Part shown: positions 1 through 6,613 of the stretch, piece by piece
Position numbering within the stretch: position 1 is the first letter of the stretch
Layout of the letters: each line of letters starts with the position of its first letter
NCBI GenBank assembly: GCA_900549015.1
Contig: URMH01000050.1
Location: forward strand, 1-17,809
DNA from: an uncultured Blautia sp.
GTDB lineage: Bacteria > Bacillota > Clostridia > Lachnospirales > Lachnospiraceae
Direction: 5' to 3'
DNA length: 17,809 nt
Notes under the pieces: generated by a model
Seen by the model: the letters and a program-made list of their open reading frames with translations, nothing else
Database searches by the model: none
What the model was told of the DNA's origin: nothing
Made by a program: the position numbers and the translations under genes

Positions 1-83
1 TGACAATGCCAGGTCTTCCAAAAGTTCCGGCTGCAGAGAAAATCGATGTAGACGAAACAGGAAAGATCACAGGACTGTTCTAA
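1..83 (+). CDS. fhs: Formate--tetrahydrofolate ligase, C-terminal end (partial)
   Basis: Only the last 26 codons are present, read in the frame beginning at base 3 and ending with TAA at 81-83. They encode a tail starting TMPGLPKVPAAEKIDV and ending KITGLF, which I recognise as the conserved C-terminus of formyltetrahydrofolate synthetase. The enzyme activates formate with ATP onto tetrahydrofolate, the first folate step of the Wood-Ljungdahl methyl branch and a general source of formyl groups. The following genes, fchA and folD, catalyse the next two steps, and the 24-bp gap to fchA suggests one operon. The start and promoter lie outside the window. Confidence 0.9.
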   Translation, partial: TMPGLPKVPAAEKIDVDETGKITGLF

Positions 84-107
84 AGATAAGAAAAGGAGAA
101 ATGAGAA

Positions 108-737
108 ATGGGATTTTCAACAAGCACATGTACAGAATTCGTTGAGGTTCTCGCTTCCAAGGCTCCTGTTCCGGGAGGCGGCGGTGCGTCCGCCCTTGTC
201 GGAGCAGTGGGAACCGCTCTTGGAAACATGGTGGGAAGCCTCACAGTAGGCAAGAAAAAATATGCAGATGTTGAGGAAGAAATGTATGAGCTGAAAGCAA
301 AATGTGACCAGCTTCAGAAAGATTTTCTTCGTCTGATCGAGCGCGATGCAGAAGTATTTGAGCCGCTTTCCAAAGCTTACGGAATGCCGCGTGAAACAGA
401 AGAGGAAAAGGCAGAAAAAGCAAGAGTAATGGAAATCGTGCTGAAAGATGCCTGCTCCGTACCAATGGAAATCATGGAAAAATGCTGTGAAGCAATCGAG
501 CTGATCGTAGAATTCGGCGCAAAAGGCTCCAAGCTTGCCATCAGCGATGCAGGAGTAGGTGCTGCGTTCTGTAAAGCTGCATTAAAAGGCGCAAGCTTAA
601 ATGTGTACATTAACACAAAATCTATGGCAGACAGAGAGTATGCGGAAGAGCTTAACAGAAAAGCAGATGCAATGCTTGAAAAATATACAAAAATTGCAGA
701 TGAAACATTTGACAGTGTTCTTGGAAGACTGAAATAA
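108..737 (+). CDS. fchA: Methenyltetrahydrofolate cyclohydrolase, cyclodeaminase/cyclohydrolase family
   Basis: The 209-residue protein belongs to the formiminotransferase-cyclodeaminase C-terminal family. The hallmark glycine-rich segment PVPGGGGASALVGAVG lies at about residues 21-36 and is followed by a GKKKY stretch near 48-52; the rest is predicted helical. Its length matches free-standing single-domain members. Between fhs and folD, the expected reaction is cytosolic interconversion of 10-formyl- and 5,10-methenyl-tetrahydrofolate. Formimidoyl-tetrahydrofolate cyclodeaminase activity is the alternative, but no histidine-degradation genes are nearby. The ATG at 108 follows an AAGGAG about 9 bases upstream, and the 19-bp gap to folD indicates co-transcription. 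It probably supplies the cyclohydrolase activity that the neighbouring FolD seems to have lost. Confidence 0.88.
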   Translation: MGFSTSTCTEFVEVLASKAPVPGGGGASALVGAVGTALGNMVGSLTVGKKKYADVEEEMYELKAKCDQLQKDFLRLIERDAEVFEPLSKAYGMPRETEEEKAEKARVMEIVLKDACSVPMEIMEKCCEAIELIVEFGAKGSKLAISDAGVGAAFCKAALKGASLNVYINTKSMADREYAEELNRKADAMLEKYTKIADETFDSVLGRLK

Positions 738-756
738 AAAGCGGAGGAACCAAATC

Positions 757-1611
757 ATGGCAAAACAGTTATTAGGTAAAGAAGTAACTGCAGCATTAAA
801 TGAAAGAATCAAAGGAAATGTTGCAGAATTACAGGCAAAAGGAGTAAATCCTACACTTTGCATTATCCGTGTGGGAGAAAATCCAAGTGATATTTCTTAT
901 GAGAAGGGCGCAACAAAACGCTGCGAGACTTTAGGCGTTGCATGTGAAAAAATCCTTCTTCCTGAGGACGTAGCGCAGGAAGAGCTTCTTGCAACAATCG
1001 ACAAAGTAAACAAAGATGACAGCATTCACGGCGTACTGTTATTCAGACCGCTTCCAAAACATCTGGACCAGGCTGTAATTGAAAACGCACTTGCACCGGA
1101 AAAAGACGTAGACTGTATGACAGACCTTTCCATGTCTGGCGTGTTCACAGGAAAGAAGATCGGTTTCCCGCCATGTACACCACAGGCATGTATGGAAATC
1201 CTGGATCATTACGGAATTGACTGCACAGGAAAGAAAGCCGTTGTAGTAGGAAGAAGCCTTGTAGTAGGAAAACCGGCAGCCATGATGCTTGTTAAGAAAA
1301 ATGCAACTGTGACGATCTGCCATACAAGAACCGTAGATATGCCTTCTGTTACAAGAGAGGCTGATATTGTGATCGTAGCAGCAGGACGCGCAGGTGTAGT
1401 CGGTGCGGAATACGTAAGAGAAGGCCAGACGATCATTGACGTTGGAATCAACGTAAATGCAGAAGGCAAGCTTTGCGGCGATGTAGATTACGCAGCGGTT
1501 GAGCCGATCGTAGATGCGATCACACCGGTTCCGGGAGGAGTAGGAAGTGTAACAACTTCTGTTCTTGTGGGACATGTGGTAGAAGCTGCAATGAGAAAAG
1601 TAAACGCATGA
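757..1611 (+). CDS. folD: Methylenetetrahydrofolate dehydrogenase (FolD family), cyclohydrolase residues altered
   Basis: This is a full-length 284-residue FolD-family protein. It has the N-terminal catalytic domain, the nucleotide-binding segment VVVGRSLVVGKPAAMML (about 162-178), the ATVTICHTRT strand and the C-terminal PVPGGVGSVTTSVL (257-270). It should oxidise or reduce 5,10-methylene/methenyl-tetrahydrofolate with NAD(P). By ungapped alignment to well-known members, the active-site Tyr48 is kept, but the lysine four residues later (Lys56 in human MTHFD1) is Ala52. The Gln-Leu-Pro loop (human Gln100) reads Phe96-Arg97-Pro. Asp119 of the PEKDVD motif is kept. These changes argue for a dehydrogenase with little or no cyclohydrolase activity. 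The start is supported by GGAGG 10 bases upstream. The stop overlaps the next gene by 4 bp. Confidence 0.93.
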   Translation: MAKQLLGKEVTAALNERIKGNVAELQAKGVNPTLCIIRVGENPSDISYEKGATKRCETLGVACEKILLPEDVAQEELLATIDKVNKDDSIHGVLLFRPLPKHLDQAVIENALAPEKDVDCMTDLSMSGVFTGKKIGFPPCTPQACMEILDHYGIDCTGKKAVVVGRSLVVGKPAAMMLVKKNATVTICHTRTVDMPSVTREADIVIVAAGRAGVVGAEYVREGQTIIDVGINVNAEGKLCGDVDYAAVEPIVDAITPVPGGVGSVTTSVLVGHVVEAAMRKVNA

Positions 1612-2327
1612 GAATAGTACAGAAAAGAAAAGTTTTCTGTGCGCTGATGCTTGTGGGTGTCCTGGGAATCGGGACACCCTTTTCCATATATGGAGAAGCG
1701 CCGGACTATTCCGGGGAAGGGCAGATTACAGCGCCGGAAAAAACAGACGAAGAAACACCAATAGACGATGCCACAGATAACACATACGACTACTATACAG
1801 TTATGGGAGATACTACTGTTGCGGCAGAGGATATGGTGCTTCATTTTAATAAACAGAATATGGAATACCCTTCGGAAGCACTTTCAGAAGGCGGAGCGCC
1901 GGATATTGAAACCTTTTGTGGAATTGTGGTGGAAGAAGCCGAAGCAGAAGGTGTCCGCGGTGAGATTGTATTTGAACAGGCAATGCTGGAAACAGGATGG
2001 CTTCAGTTTCAGGGCGTATGTAAGCCTTCCCAGTTTAACTTTGCAGGACTTGGGGCAACAGGAGGGGACGAGCCTGGAAATTCTTTTGTAGATGTACGGA
2101 CGGGAATCCGCGCCCAGGTACAGCATTTAAAGGCATATGCCTCTTCTGAGGAGTTAAATCAGGAGTGTGTTGACGAAAGGTTTTCCCTTGTGACAAGAGA
2201 GTGCGCGCCTTACGTAGAATGGCTGGGAATACAGGAGAACCCTTACGGTATGGGCTGGGCGGCAGGAAAAGATTACGGAGAAAAATTAAGAAATCTTCTG
2301 TCGGAATTAAAAGATAAAACGGATTAA
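1608..2327 (+). CDS. Secreted glucosaminidase-domain protein
   Basis: The 239-residue protein begins with a signal-peptide-like segment: basic residues RIVQKRK, a hydrophobic core at about 9-26, and a probable cleavage near YGEA (28-31). An acidic low-complexity linker (about 32-75) follows. The region at about 100-235 resembles the peptidoglycan N-acetylglucosaminidase family (Pfam Glucosaminidase), with the motif QAMLETGW around Glu128, the likely catalytic acid, and NFAGLGATG at 144-152. It probably cleaves cell-wall glycan outside the membrane. The ATG overlaps the folD stop (ATGA), so translation is probably coupled; I see no strong independent SD. The first 75 bases also form terminator-like hairpins (separate entry), so expression may depend on readthrough. 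The domain assignment is good; the physiological role is unknown. Confidence 0.75.
   Translation: MRIVQKRKVFCALMLVGVLGIGTPFSIYGEAPDYSGEGQITAPEKTDEETPIDDATDNTYDYYTVMGDTTVAAEDMVLHFNKQNMEYPSEALSEGGAPDIETFCGIVVEEAEAEGVRGEIVFEQAMLETGWLQFQGVCKPSQFNFAGLGATGGDEPGNSFVDVRTGIRAQVQHLKAYASSEELNQECVDERFSLVTRECAPYVEWLGIQENPYGMGWAAGKDYGEKLRNLLSELKDKTD
1655..1683 (+). terminator. Terminator-like hairpin inside the next ORF
   Basis: GGGTGTCC (1655-1662) pairs perfectly with GGACACCC (1672-1679) around a 9-base loop and is followed at once by TTTT (1680-1683). An AT-rich hairpin, ACAGAAAA (1619-1626) with TTTTCTGT (1633-1640), lies just upstream. The position right after the folD stop suits the end of the fhs-fchA-folD operon, but both stems are inside the signal-peptide codons of the glucosaminidase. 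The short U-tract suggests partial termination. Confidence 0.55.
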
Positions 2328-2417
2328 AAGGAAAAGAATGGAAACTGAATTTTACAGAACAGAAATGTGCCTGTGGTATGTTGGGAATATAAAAAAGAGA
2401 AGGGCAGATGACCAAAA

Positions 2418-3770
2418 ATGAAAAAAAGTATGAAAAAGATTTGCGTTCTTCTTGCAGTTCTTCTGACAGTTGTAGCGCTTCCTGTAAGCGCGCAGGCAGA
2501 CGGAAGAAAAAAACAGACCATTCAGGCATCAGGTATGACTGTAAAAGTGGATCAGAAGAATAAAAGACTGAACGCAAAAGCAAAAACAACCATGAGCTAT
2601 AAAAGCTCCAATCCTTCTGTTCTCGGCGTGAGCGCAAAAGGTGTTCTTACTCCAAAAAAAGGAGGAACCGTTAAAGTTACCATTTACGCGAAAGGTACCA
2701 CAAAATACTTTTCTACCAAAAAAGATGTGACGGTAAAAGTTTTAAGAGCCAGTCAGACTGTTCGGGCATCAAATATGACAGTCTGCGTGGGAGAGTCGGG
2801 AAGGAAAATCGGCGCAAAAGCAAAAACAACCATGAGTTATAAAAGCTCCAACACTTCTGTTTTAGGTGTGAGCGCAAAAGGCGTGCTTACTCCGAAAAAA
2901 GAGGGAACTGTAACGGTGCGTATTAATGCAAAGGCAACAAGCAAATATACTTCTGCAACAAAAACAATTACAGTTCGTGTGAGAAGACGGAATCCTGCAG
3001 AAGTAACCCTGAAGCCAGAACGGAAATATACCGGTTATGATATAACGGGAGATCAGGAAGAGGATACAATTCTTGTAAAACAGACAAAGAGATATGCAAA
3101 TCACGGAGAAGAGATGTACAGAGGTCTTGATCTGTACATAAACGGCAGAAAATGGTCTCTTCTTGATGGAAATGATGTGTATTATTACAATCCTGTGAAA
3201 ATCAATCTGTACACACTGGAAAACGGCAAACCGTTTTTAGAGTTATACGCGTCTGCCGATAACGATTATCCTGTAATATCAGCGCTTTATCAGTGTCAGG
3301 ATGGGGAACTGGAATGTGTAGTCGATTTTATGAGATTCTTTGGAAATTACGGAAGAGCTCACAGAAACGAGATGGTGTCCGTAAAGGAAAATACCATGAA
3401 AATCCGTCAGAGTATGATGTCTTATTCTACAGGTATCTCGGAAATAGACTTTGATTATGGATATATGAATGGCACTTTGCAGCCAATCAGCGGAGTGGGA
3501 ACATATACATATACATCTCTGATTGCCGATGGACAGAGAAACAGAGGCATTTTAAATGCGGAGACCATATTATACAGTGCCCCGGGAGGAAATGCAGAAC
3601 TTCTTACGATTCCGGAAGGCGGAAGAGTATCGGTTCTTCGCTGCAAAATGGTAAATCACGCCATGTATATTCAGGTTTCCTATAATGGAACGATCGGATG
3701 GATGGAAGCACAGGAAGGATATGAAGATAAAGAAAACCGTCTGTTTGCAAATGTAGAGTACACGGGTTGA
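2418..3770 (+). CDS. Secreted protein with two Ig-like repeat modules and a C-terminal SH3-like domain
   Basis: The 450-residue protein starts with a clear signal peptide: KKSMKKI, a hydrophobic core at about 8-20, and cleavage near VSAQA (23-27). Two modules at about 33-110 and 113-190, offset by exactly 80 residues, each contain YKSSNxSVLGVSAKGVLTPK, typical of bacterial Ig-like (Big_2-type) folds. The middle part (about 203-370) has an acidic GDQEEDTILV stretch like those of VCBS/FG-GAP surface proteins, though I cannot assign it firmly. Residues about 380-432, from ILNAETILYSAPG to YNGTIGWMEA, resemble a bacterial SH3 domain that binds the cell wall. Together these suggest a wall-associated extracellular protein. 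No sortase motif or trailing membrane anchor is visible. The SD is weak. A second ATG lies four codons downstream. Confidence 0.7.
   Translation: MKKSMKKICVLLAVLLTVVALPVSAQADGRKKQTIQASGMTVKVDQKNKRLNAKAKTTMSYKSSNPSVLGVSAKGVLTPKKGGTVKVTIYAKGTTKYFSTKKDVTVKVLRASQTVRASNMTVCVGESGRKIGAKAKTTMSYKSSNTSVLGVSAKGVLTPKKEGTVTVRINAKATSKYTSATKTITVRVRRRNPAEVTLKPERKYTGYDITGDQEEDTILVKQTKRYANHGEEMYRGLDLYINGRKWSLLDGNDVYYYNPVKINLYTLENGKPFLELYASADNDYPVISALYQCQDGELECVVDFMRFFGNYGRAHRNEMVSVKENTMKIRQSMMSYSTGISEIDFDYGYMNGTLQPISGVGTYTYTSLIADGQRNRGILNAETILYSAPGGNAELLTIPEGGRVSVLRCKMVNHAMYIQVSYNGTIGWMEAQEGYEDKENRLFANVEYTG
2514..2987 (+). repeat. Tandem in-gene direct repeat, two units with 240-bp period
   Basis: Two units (about 2514-2747 and 2754-2987) are offset by exactly 240 bp. 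The cores starting at 2573 and 2813 are nearly identical over some 90 bases, with differences mostly at third codon positions, while the flanks have diverged more. This looks like an in-frame duplication of one Ig-like module followed by drift or partial homogenisation. Confidence 0.85.
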
Positions 3771-3774
3771 GTGT

Positions 3775-3861
3775 ATGACAAAAGAAGATTCTTATCTTAT
3801 GATCCACATGTTAAATTCCCGGTTTAACGGAACTTCCTTATTATTCCGGAGGAGAATATAA
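3775..3861 (+). other. Frame-displaced 5' portion of the following gene
   Basis: An ATG five bases after the previous stop opens a 28-codon frame (MTKEDSYLMIHMLNSRFNG and nine more residues) ending at TAA 3859-3861. The next frame is open from 3815 through 4246 but has no good start in its first part. The two frames overlap at 3815-3858, and joining them needs a shift of +1 base. The likely reading is a single gene of about 155 codons broken by an indel, real or due to sequencing. Near the first stop, GGAGGAG (3848-3854) could act as an SD for reinitiation or as a stimulator of frameshifting. Confidence 0.5.
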
Positions 3862-3883
3862 AATAGACGGGTATAAAAACTAC

Positions 3884-4246
3884 TTGCCTTCAGACGCTCC
3901 GCTTGAAGATGTTTTTCGACAGATAGAAGAAGATTTTGGAACGTATATCCTGCCTGAGCTGGATAAAGTTCACTGTTATGATGATTTTCCCAAATTGTGG
4001 GAAGAAAAAAGAAAAAGACAGAACGAAAAAGAAATATGTCTTCTCCGATATTATTACATGGCGCAGTGGTGTGCAAGGGAGCTGACAGGAAGAGGGCTTC
4101 AGGAATTGAGAGAATACAGAAAGAAACAGGGATTAAATAAGGAAGAGATTCTGGAACACATGGACTGGCTGGACGTGTGCGCAAAAAATTCAGATTTTCC
4201 CGCTCTTGACGCTAGAGAGTTTGCCCTGAAAGCGGTAGAAGATTAA
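3884..4246 (+). CDS. Hypothetical helical protein, probably missing its true N-terminus
   Basis: I do not recognise this family. From a TTG at 3884 it encodes 120 residues. The protein is highly charged, rich in Glu, Lys and Arg, predicted mostly helical, with aromatic-rich YYYMAQWCAREL near residues 55-66, and has no signal peptide or membrane segment. The TTG start is doubtful because no SD sits at a proper distance: the nearest, GGAGGAG at 3848-3854, is about 29 bases away. The frame is open upstream to 3815 with protein-like codons (PYYSGGEYKIDGYKNY). The real product therefore probably begins at 3775 in another frame (see that entry), or starts at a non-standard codon such as ATA at 3863. 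It lies in the run of the two preceding secreted-protein genes and is followed by a strong terminator. Confidence 0.5.
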   Translation: MPSDAPLEDVFRQIEEDFGTYILPELDKVHCYDDFPKLWEEKRKRQNEKEICLLRYYYMAQWCARELTGRGLQELREYRKKQGLNKEEILEHMDWLDVCAKNSDFPALDAREFALKAVED

Positions 4247-4253
4247 AACCGGA

Positions 4254-4301
4254 ATCCCCCGGTACAGAAATGTTTTTGATTTCTGTACCGGGGGATTTGT
4301 T
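4254..4301 (+). terminator. Strong rho-independent terminator, probably bidirectional
   Basis: A perfect 17-bp stem, ATCCCCCGGTACAGAAA (4254-4270) with its complement (4280-4296), has a 9-base loop and a T-rich tail (TTGTTTTT). On the minus strand the stem is followed by CCGGTTTT, so it can also end the convergent hydrogenase gene whose stop is at 4322. Confidence 0.92.
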
Positions 4302-4321
4302 TTTCTGAAAAGGGACTTAAA

Positions 4322-5827
4322 TTACTTTAACTCTATATTTTCCAATTCTTTATCCGGGATTTTAGGAGTGGATTCTGCCACAAATTTTTTCAGGGCTTTT
4401 GATGATTTTGCAAATGGTGCGTTTGTTCCGGCACCGCCCATACAGCCGCCAGGACATGCCATGCCCTCAATCATACAGCCTTTTAATTTTCCTGCTTTTG
4501 CAAGCGTCAGAACTTTCTTGCATTCGGCGAGGCTCTCAGCGTGTTCAATGTTGACCGGCACATCGGGATAATATTCTTTTAGGCAGGCTTCGATCGCTCC
4601 TGCCACACCGCCTGCAACAGCATATCCTCTTCCTGCTGCCGTGGCATCGTGAAGATCTCCTGCATCTTCCACTTCAGAAGGGTTGATTCCCTTTGCGTCA
4701 AACATACCCCAGAGTTCCTCGAAAGTTACGACAAAGTCTACATCGCTTCTTACAGTTGTACGCATTGCTTCCAGCTTTTTGGAAGCGCAGGGACCGATAA
4801 AGACAACGTGGGAGCCGGGATGCTCCTGCTTGATTTTTCGCGCGGTTGCTACCATAGGGGTAAGTTCTTGGGAAATGTTGTCAATCATGTCCGGGAAGAA
4901 CTTCTTTGCCATAACGGACCAGGAAGGGCAGCAGGAAGTAAGGAGGAAAGGGATATTTCCTGTTGCTACTTCCTTGGCATAATGATGCGCTTCGGAAACA
5001 GCACCTACATCGGCACCAAAAGCAACCTCGTGAACAGCAGTGAAACCGAGTGCTTTTAAAGCACCGTGGAATTTTCCTGGTGTAACATCATCACCAAACT
5101 GTCCGATATAAGCAGGTGCTACTTCTGCGATGATTTCTTTTCCCTCTCTTAAAGCGTGGGCAAGCTGGAAAATCTGAGATTTATCAGAAATTGCCCCGAA
5201 GGGACAGCTTACCATACACATTCCGCAGGATACGCATTTTTCCTGATCAATATCGGCGCGTCCCTGTGAATCACTTGTAATTGCTTTTACGCCGCAGGCG
5301 CGCTCGCAGGGGCGTTCCTTGTGTGCAATGGCGTCGTAAGGACAGACTGCCTTACATTTTCCGCACTTAATACATTTTTCCTGGTCAATATGAGACTTCC
5401 CATTTACCATAGAAATGGCGTCTTTTGGACAGACAAGAAGACAGGGGTGTGCCACACAGCCCTTACACATATTGCTTACCTCATATTTATTGGGAGCGCA
5501 GGCTGCACAGGCGGAAGGAATGACCTGCATAAGAGGCGGCTCATAATATTTTTCGTCAATATTACTAGCCTGTACGCCGTCTGTCAAATGAACAGCTTTG
5601 TTTTCCGGGCGGAGAGAAAGTCCCATAGCAAGACGGACACGCTCACTGGCAACAGCCCGTTCTCTGTAAATGCTGTCTCTGTATTTTGCCTGTTCCTGTA
5701 CAATATTGTAGGGAATGGCTTCAATGTCGTGAATCAGGGATTCGTCAGCAGACTGAAAACCCGCTTTTGCAATTTCTGTAAAAATTTTCCGGCGGATCTG
5801 TTTTACCGGAGTATCAAGATTCCTCAT
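4322..5827 (-). CDS. Monomeric [FeFe] hydrogenase, group B-like
   Basis: This 501-residue iron hydrogenase has the three H-cluster signatures: TSCCPSW (297-303), GPCASKKLEA (345-354) and EGMACPGGCMGGAGT (454-468). The H-cluster ligands should be Cys300, Cys347, Cys458 and Cys462. GPC instead of MPC in the second signature and PGGCMGGAG in the third fit group B rather than group A enzymes. Upstream are ferredoxin-type cysteine runs at 121/124/129/133, 152/155/158/162 and 198/201/204/208. Extra pairs at 107/110 and 174/178 could bind a further cluster. There is no N-terminal [2Fe-2S] domain and no flavin subunit beside it, so ferredoxin is the likely partner. It catalyses reversible H2 formation in the cytosol. 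The start is supported by GGAG upstream on this strand. It is transcribed divergently from hydCBA. Confidence 0.92.
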   Translation of the reverse strand: MRNLDTPVKQIRRKIFTEIAKAGFQSADESLIHDIEAIPYNIVQEQAKYRDSIYRERAVASERVRLAMGLSLRPENKAVHLTDGVQASNIDEKYYEPPLMQVIPSACAACAPNKYEVSNMCKGCVAHPCLLVCPKDAISMVNGKSHIDQEKCIKCGKCKAVCPYDAIAHKERPCERACGVKAITSDSQGRADIDQEKCVSCGMCMVSCPFGAISDKSQIFQLAHALREGKEIIAEVAPAYIGQFGDDVTPGKFHGALKALGFTAVHEVAFGADVGAVSEAHHYAKEVATGNIPFLLTSCCPSWSVMAKKFFPDMIDNISQELTPMVATARKIKQEHPGSHVVFIGPCASKKLEAMRTTVRSDVDFVVTFEELWGMFDAKGINPSEVEDAGDLHDATAAGRGYAVAGGVAGAIEACLKEYYPDVPVNIEHAESLAECKKVLTLAKAGKLKGCMIEGMACPGGCMGGAGTNAPFAKSSKALKKFVAESTPKIPDKELENIELK

Positions 5828-5873
5828 TTTACATCTCCTTTATTTTTAGTTTTCCACGCACTGTATAAGATAT

Positions 5874-5902
5874 ATGATATAAGAAAAGGGCGGAAAAAGC
5901 AA
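5874..5902 (-). promoter_or_regulatory. Sigma-A-type promoter for the group B hydrogenase
   Basis: On the minus strand TTGCTT (5902-5897) and TATCAT (5879-5874) are separated by 17 bases. Transcription would start near 5867 and leave about 40 bases of leader before the ATG. Confidence 0.5.
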
Positions 5903-5913
5903 TGTATATTTTT

Positions 5914-5927
5914 TAACAGGATTGTTA
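5914..5927. promoter_or_regulatory. Palindrome TAACA-N4-TGTTA
   Basis: Perfect 5-bp arms, TAACA and TGTTA, flank GGAT. The site sits about 12 bases upstream of the -35 box of the minus-strand promoter, a possible activator or repressor position. The half-sites resemble Rex half-sites but point outward, so the regulator is unknown. Confidence 0.35.
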
Positions 5928-5969
5928 TAGAAAAAGCTTTGTATTTATTTTTGTACAATTAAAAAAATG

Positions 5970-5983
5970 CCATTTTACAATGG
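5970..5983. promoter_or_regulatory. Palindrome CCATT-N4-AATGG
   Basis: Perfect 5-bp arms flank TTAC, about 40 bases upstream of the -35 box of the hydCBA promoter. It is a possible operator for either divergent unit; a chance palindrome in AT-rich DNA cannot be excluded. Confidence 0.3.
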
Positions 5984-6023
5984 GTTTTAAACGGATAAAA
6001 GCAGTAAAATATATATAAATTGC

Positions 6024-6052
6024 TTGTGATAACAGGTGTTTTCGTGTATAAT
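6024..6052 (+). promoter_or_regulatory. Sigma-A-type promoter for hydCBA
   Basis: TTGTGA (6024-6029) and a consensus TATAAT (6047-6052) are separated by 17 bases. The predicted start near 6059 leaves a leader of about 75 bases. Confidence 0.7.
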
Positions 6053-6133
6053 TAGAACATAACTTTATGGCGAAAAAATAAAAAAAGGTAATTTTGCACA
6101 AAACATAAAACTGCCAAATAAGGAGGGAACTGA

Positions 6134-6613
6134 ATGTTAGACCAGTCTTATTACAGAAAAACGGACGAAATTATTTCACATTACGGAAAGAAAGCTGCCT
6201 CACTGATTCCTATTATGCAGGACATTCAGGCAGAGTATCGTTATCTTCCGGGAGAGCTTCTTACCTATGTTGCGGACCAGATTGGGGTAAATGAAGCAAA
6301 GGCTTATAGTGTAGCAACTTTTTATGAGAATTTTTCTTTTGAGCCAAAAGGAAAATACGTCATAAAAGTATGTGATGGAACAGCATGTCATGTAAGAAAA
6401 TCCATGCCTGTAAAAGAGGCGATGATGAAAGAGCTTGGATTAAGTCATAAAAAACATACAACAGATGATATGTTATTTACGGTAGAGACGGTATCCTGCC
6501 TTGGAGCCTGCGGGCTTGCACCTACTTTGACAGTAAATGACGAAGTGCACCCGAAAATGACCCCGGAAAAAGCGGTGGAGCTTTTAAATGAATTGAGAGG
6601 TGAAAGCTTATGA
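6134..6613 (+). CDS. hydC: [FeFe] hydrogenase NuoE-like subunit
   Basis: The 159-residue protein matches the thioredoxin-like [2Fe-2S] 24-kDa family (NuoE/HndA/HydC). An N-terminal helical part contains LIPIMQDIQAEYRYLP and SVATFYENFSF, both typical of the family. The four cluster ligands are Cys80 and Cys85 (CDGTAC) and Cys122 and Cys126 (CLGAC). It relays electrons within the soluble hydrogenase and docks on the NuoF-like flavin subunit encoded next. The start has AGGAGGG 6 bases upstream. Its stop overlaps the start of hydB by 4 bp, indicating translational coupling. Length is normal for the family. Confidence 0.9.
   Translation: MLDQSYYRKTDEIISHYGKKAASLIPIMQDIQAEYRYLPGELLTYVADQIGVNEAKAYSVATFYENFSFEPKGKYVIKVCDGTACHVRKSMPVKEAMMKELGLSHKKHTTDDMLFTVETVSCLGACGLAPTLTVNDEVHPKMTPEKAVELLNELRGESL

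Larger units (their letters stand above)
5828..6133. other. 306-bp AT-rich divergent intergenic region
   Basis: This region separates the minus-strand hydrogenase from hydCBA. It holds one good sigma-A-type promoter in each direction and two short palindromes (separate entries). I found no canonical Rex site (TTGTTAA-N4-TTAACAA), riboswitch-like structure or terminator. The hyd leader downstream of the plus promoter is about 75 bases and ends with the SD AGGAGGG at 6121-6127. Confidence 0.7.

Noticed and set aside
1039..1677. 212-codon minus-strand open frame across folD
   Set aside because: It lies opposite the well-conserved folD frame, is rich in Cys, Ser, His and Tyr like antisense translations, and has no protein-family signal.
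4649..5059. Plus-strand open frames opposite the group B hydrogenase, including a longer one at 5321-5962
   Set aside because: They are complementary to a conserved enzyme, lack family motifs and would run against its promoter.
6067..6081. Four-codon upstream reading frame (ATG GCG AAA AAA TAA) in the hyd leader
   Set aside because: It has no SD and such short frames arise by chance in AT-rich leaders.
5828..6133. Canonical Rex operator in the hydrogenase control region
   Set aside because: Only isolated half-sites or wrongly oriented ones occur; no TTGTTAA/TTGTGAA-N4 inverted pair is present.
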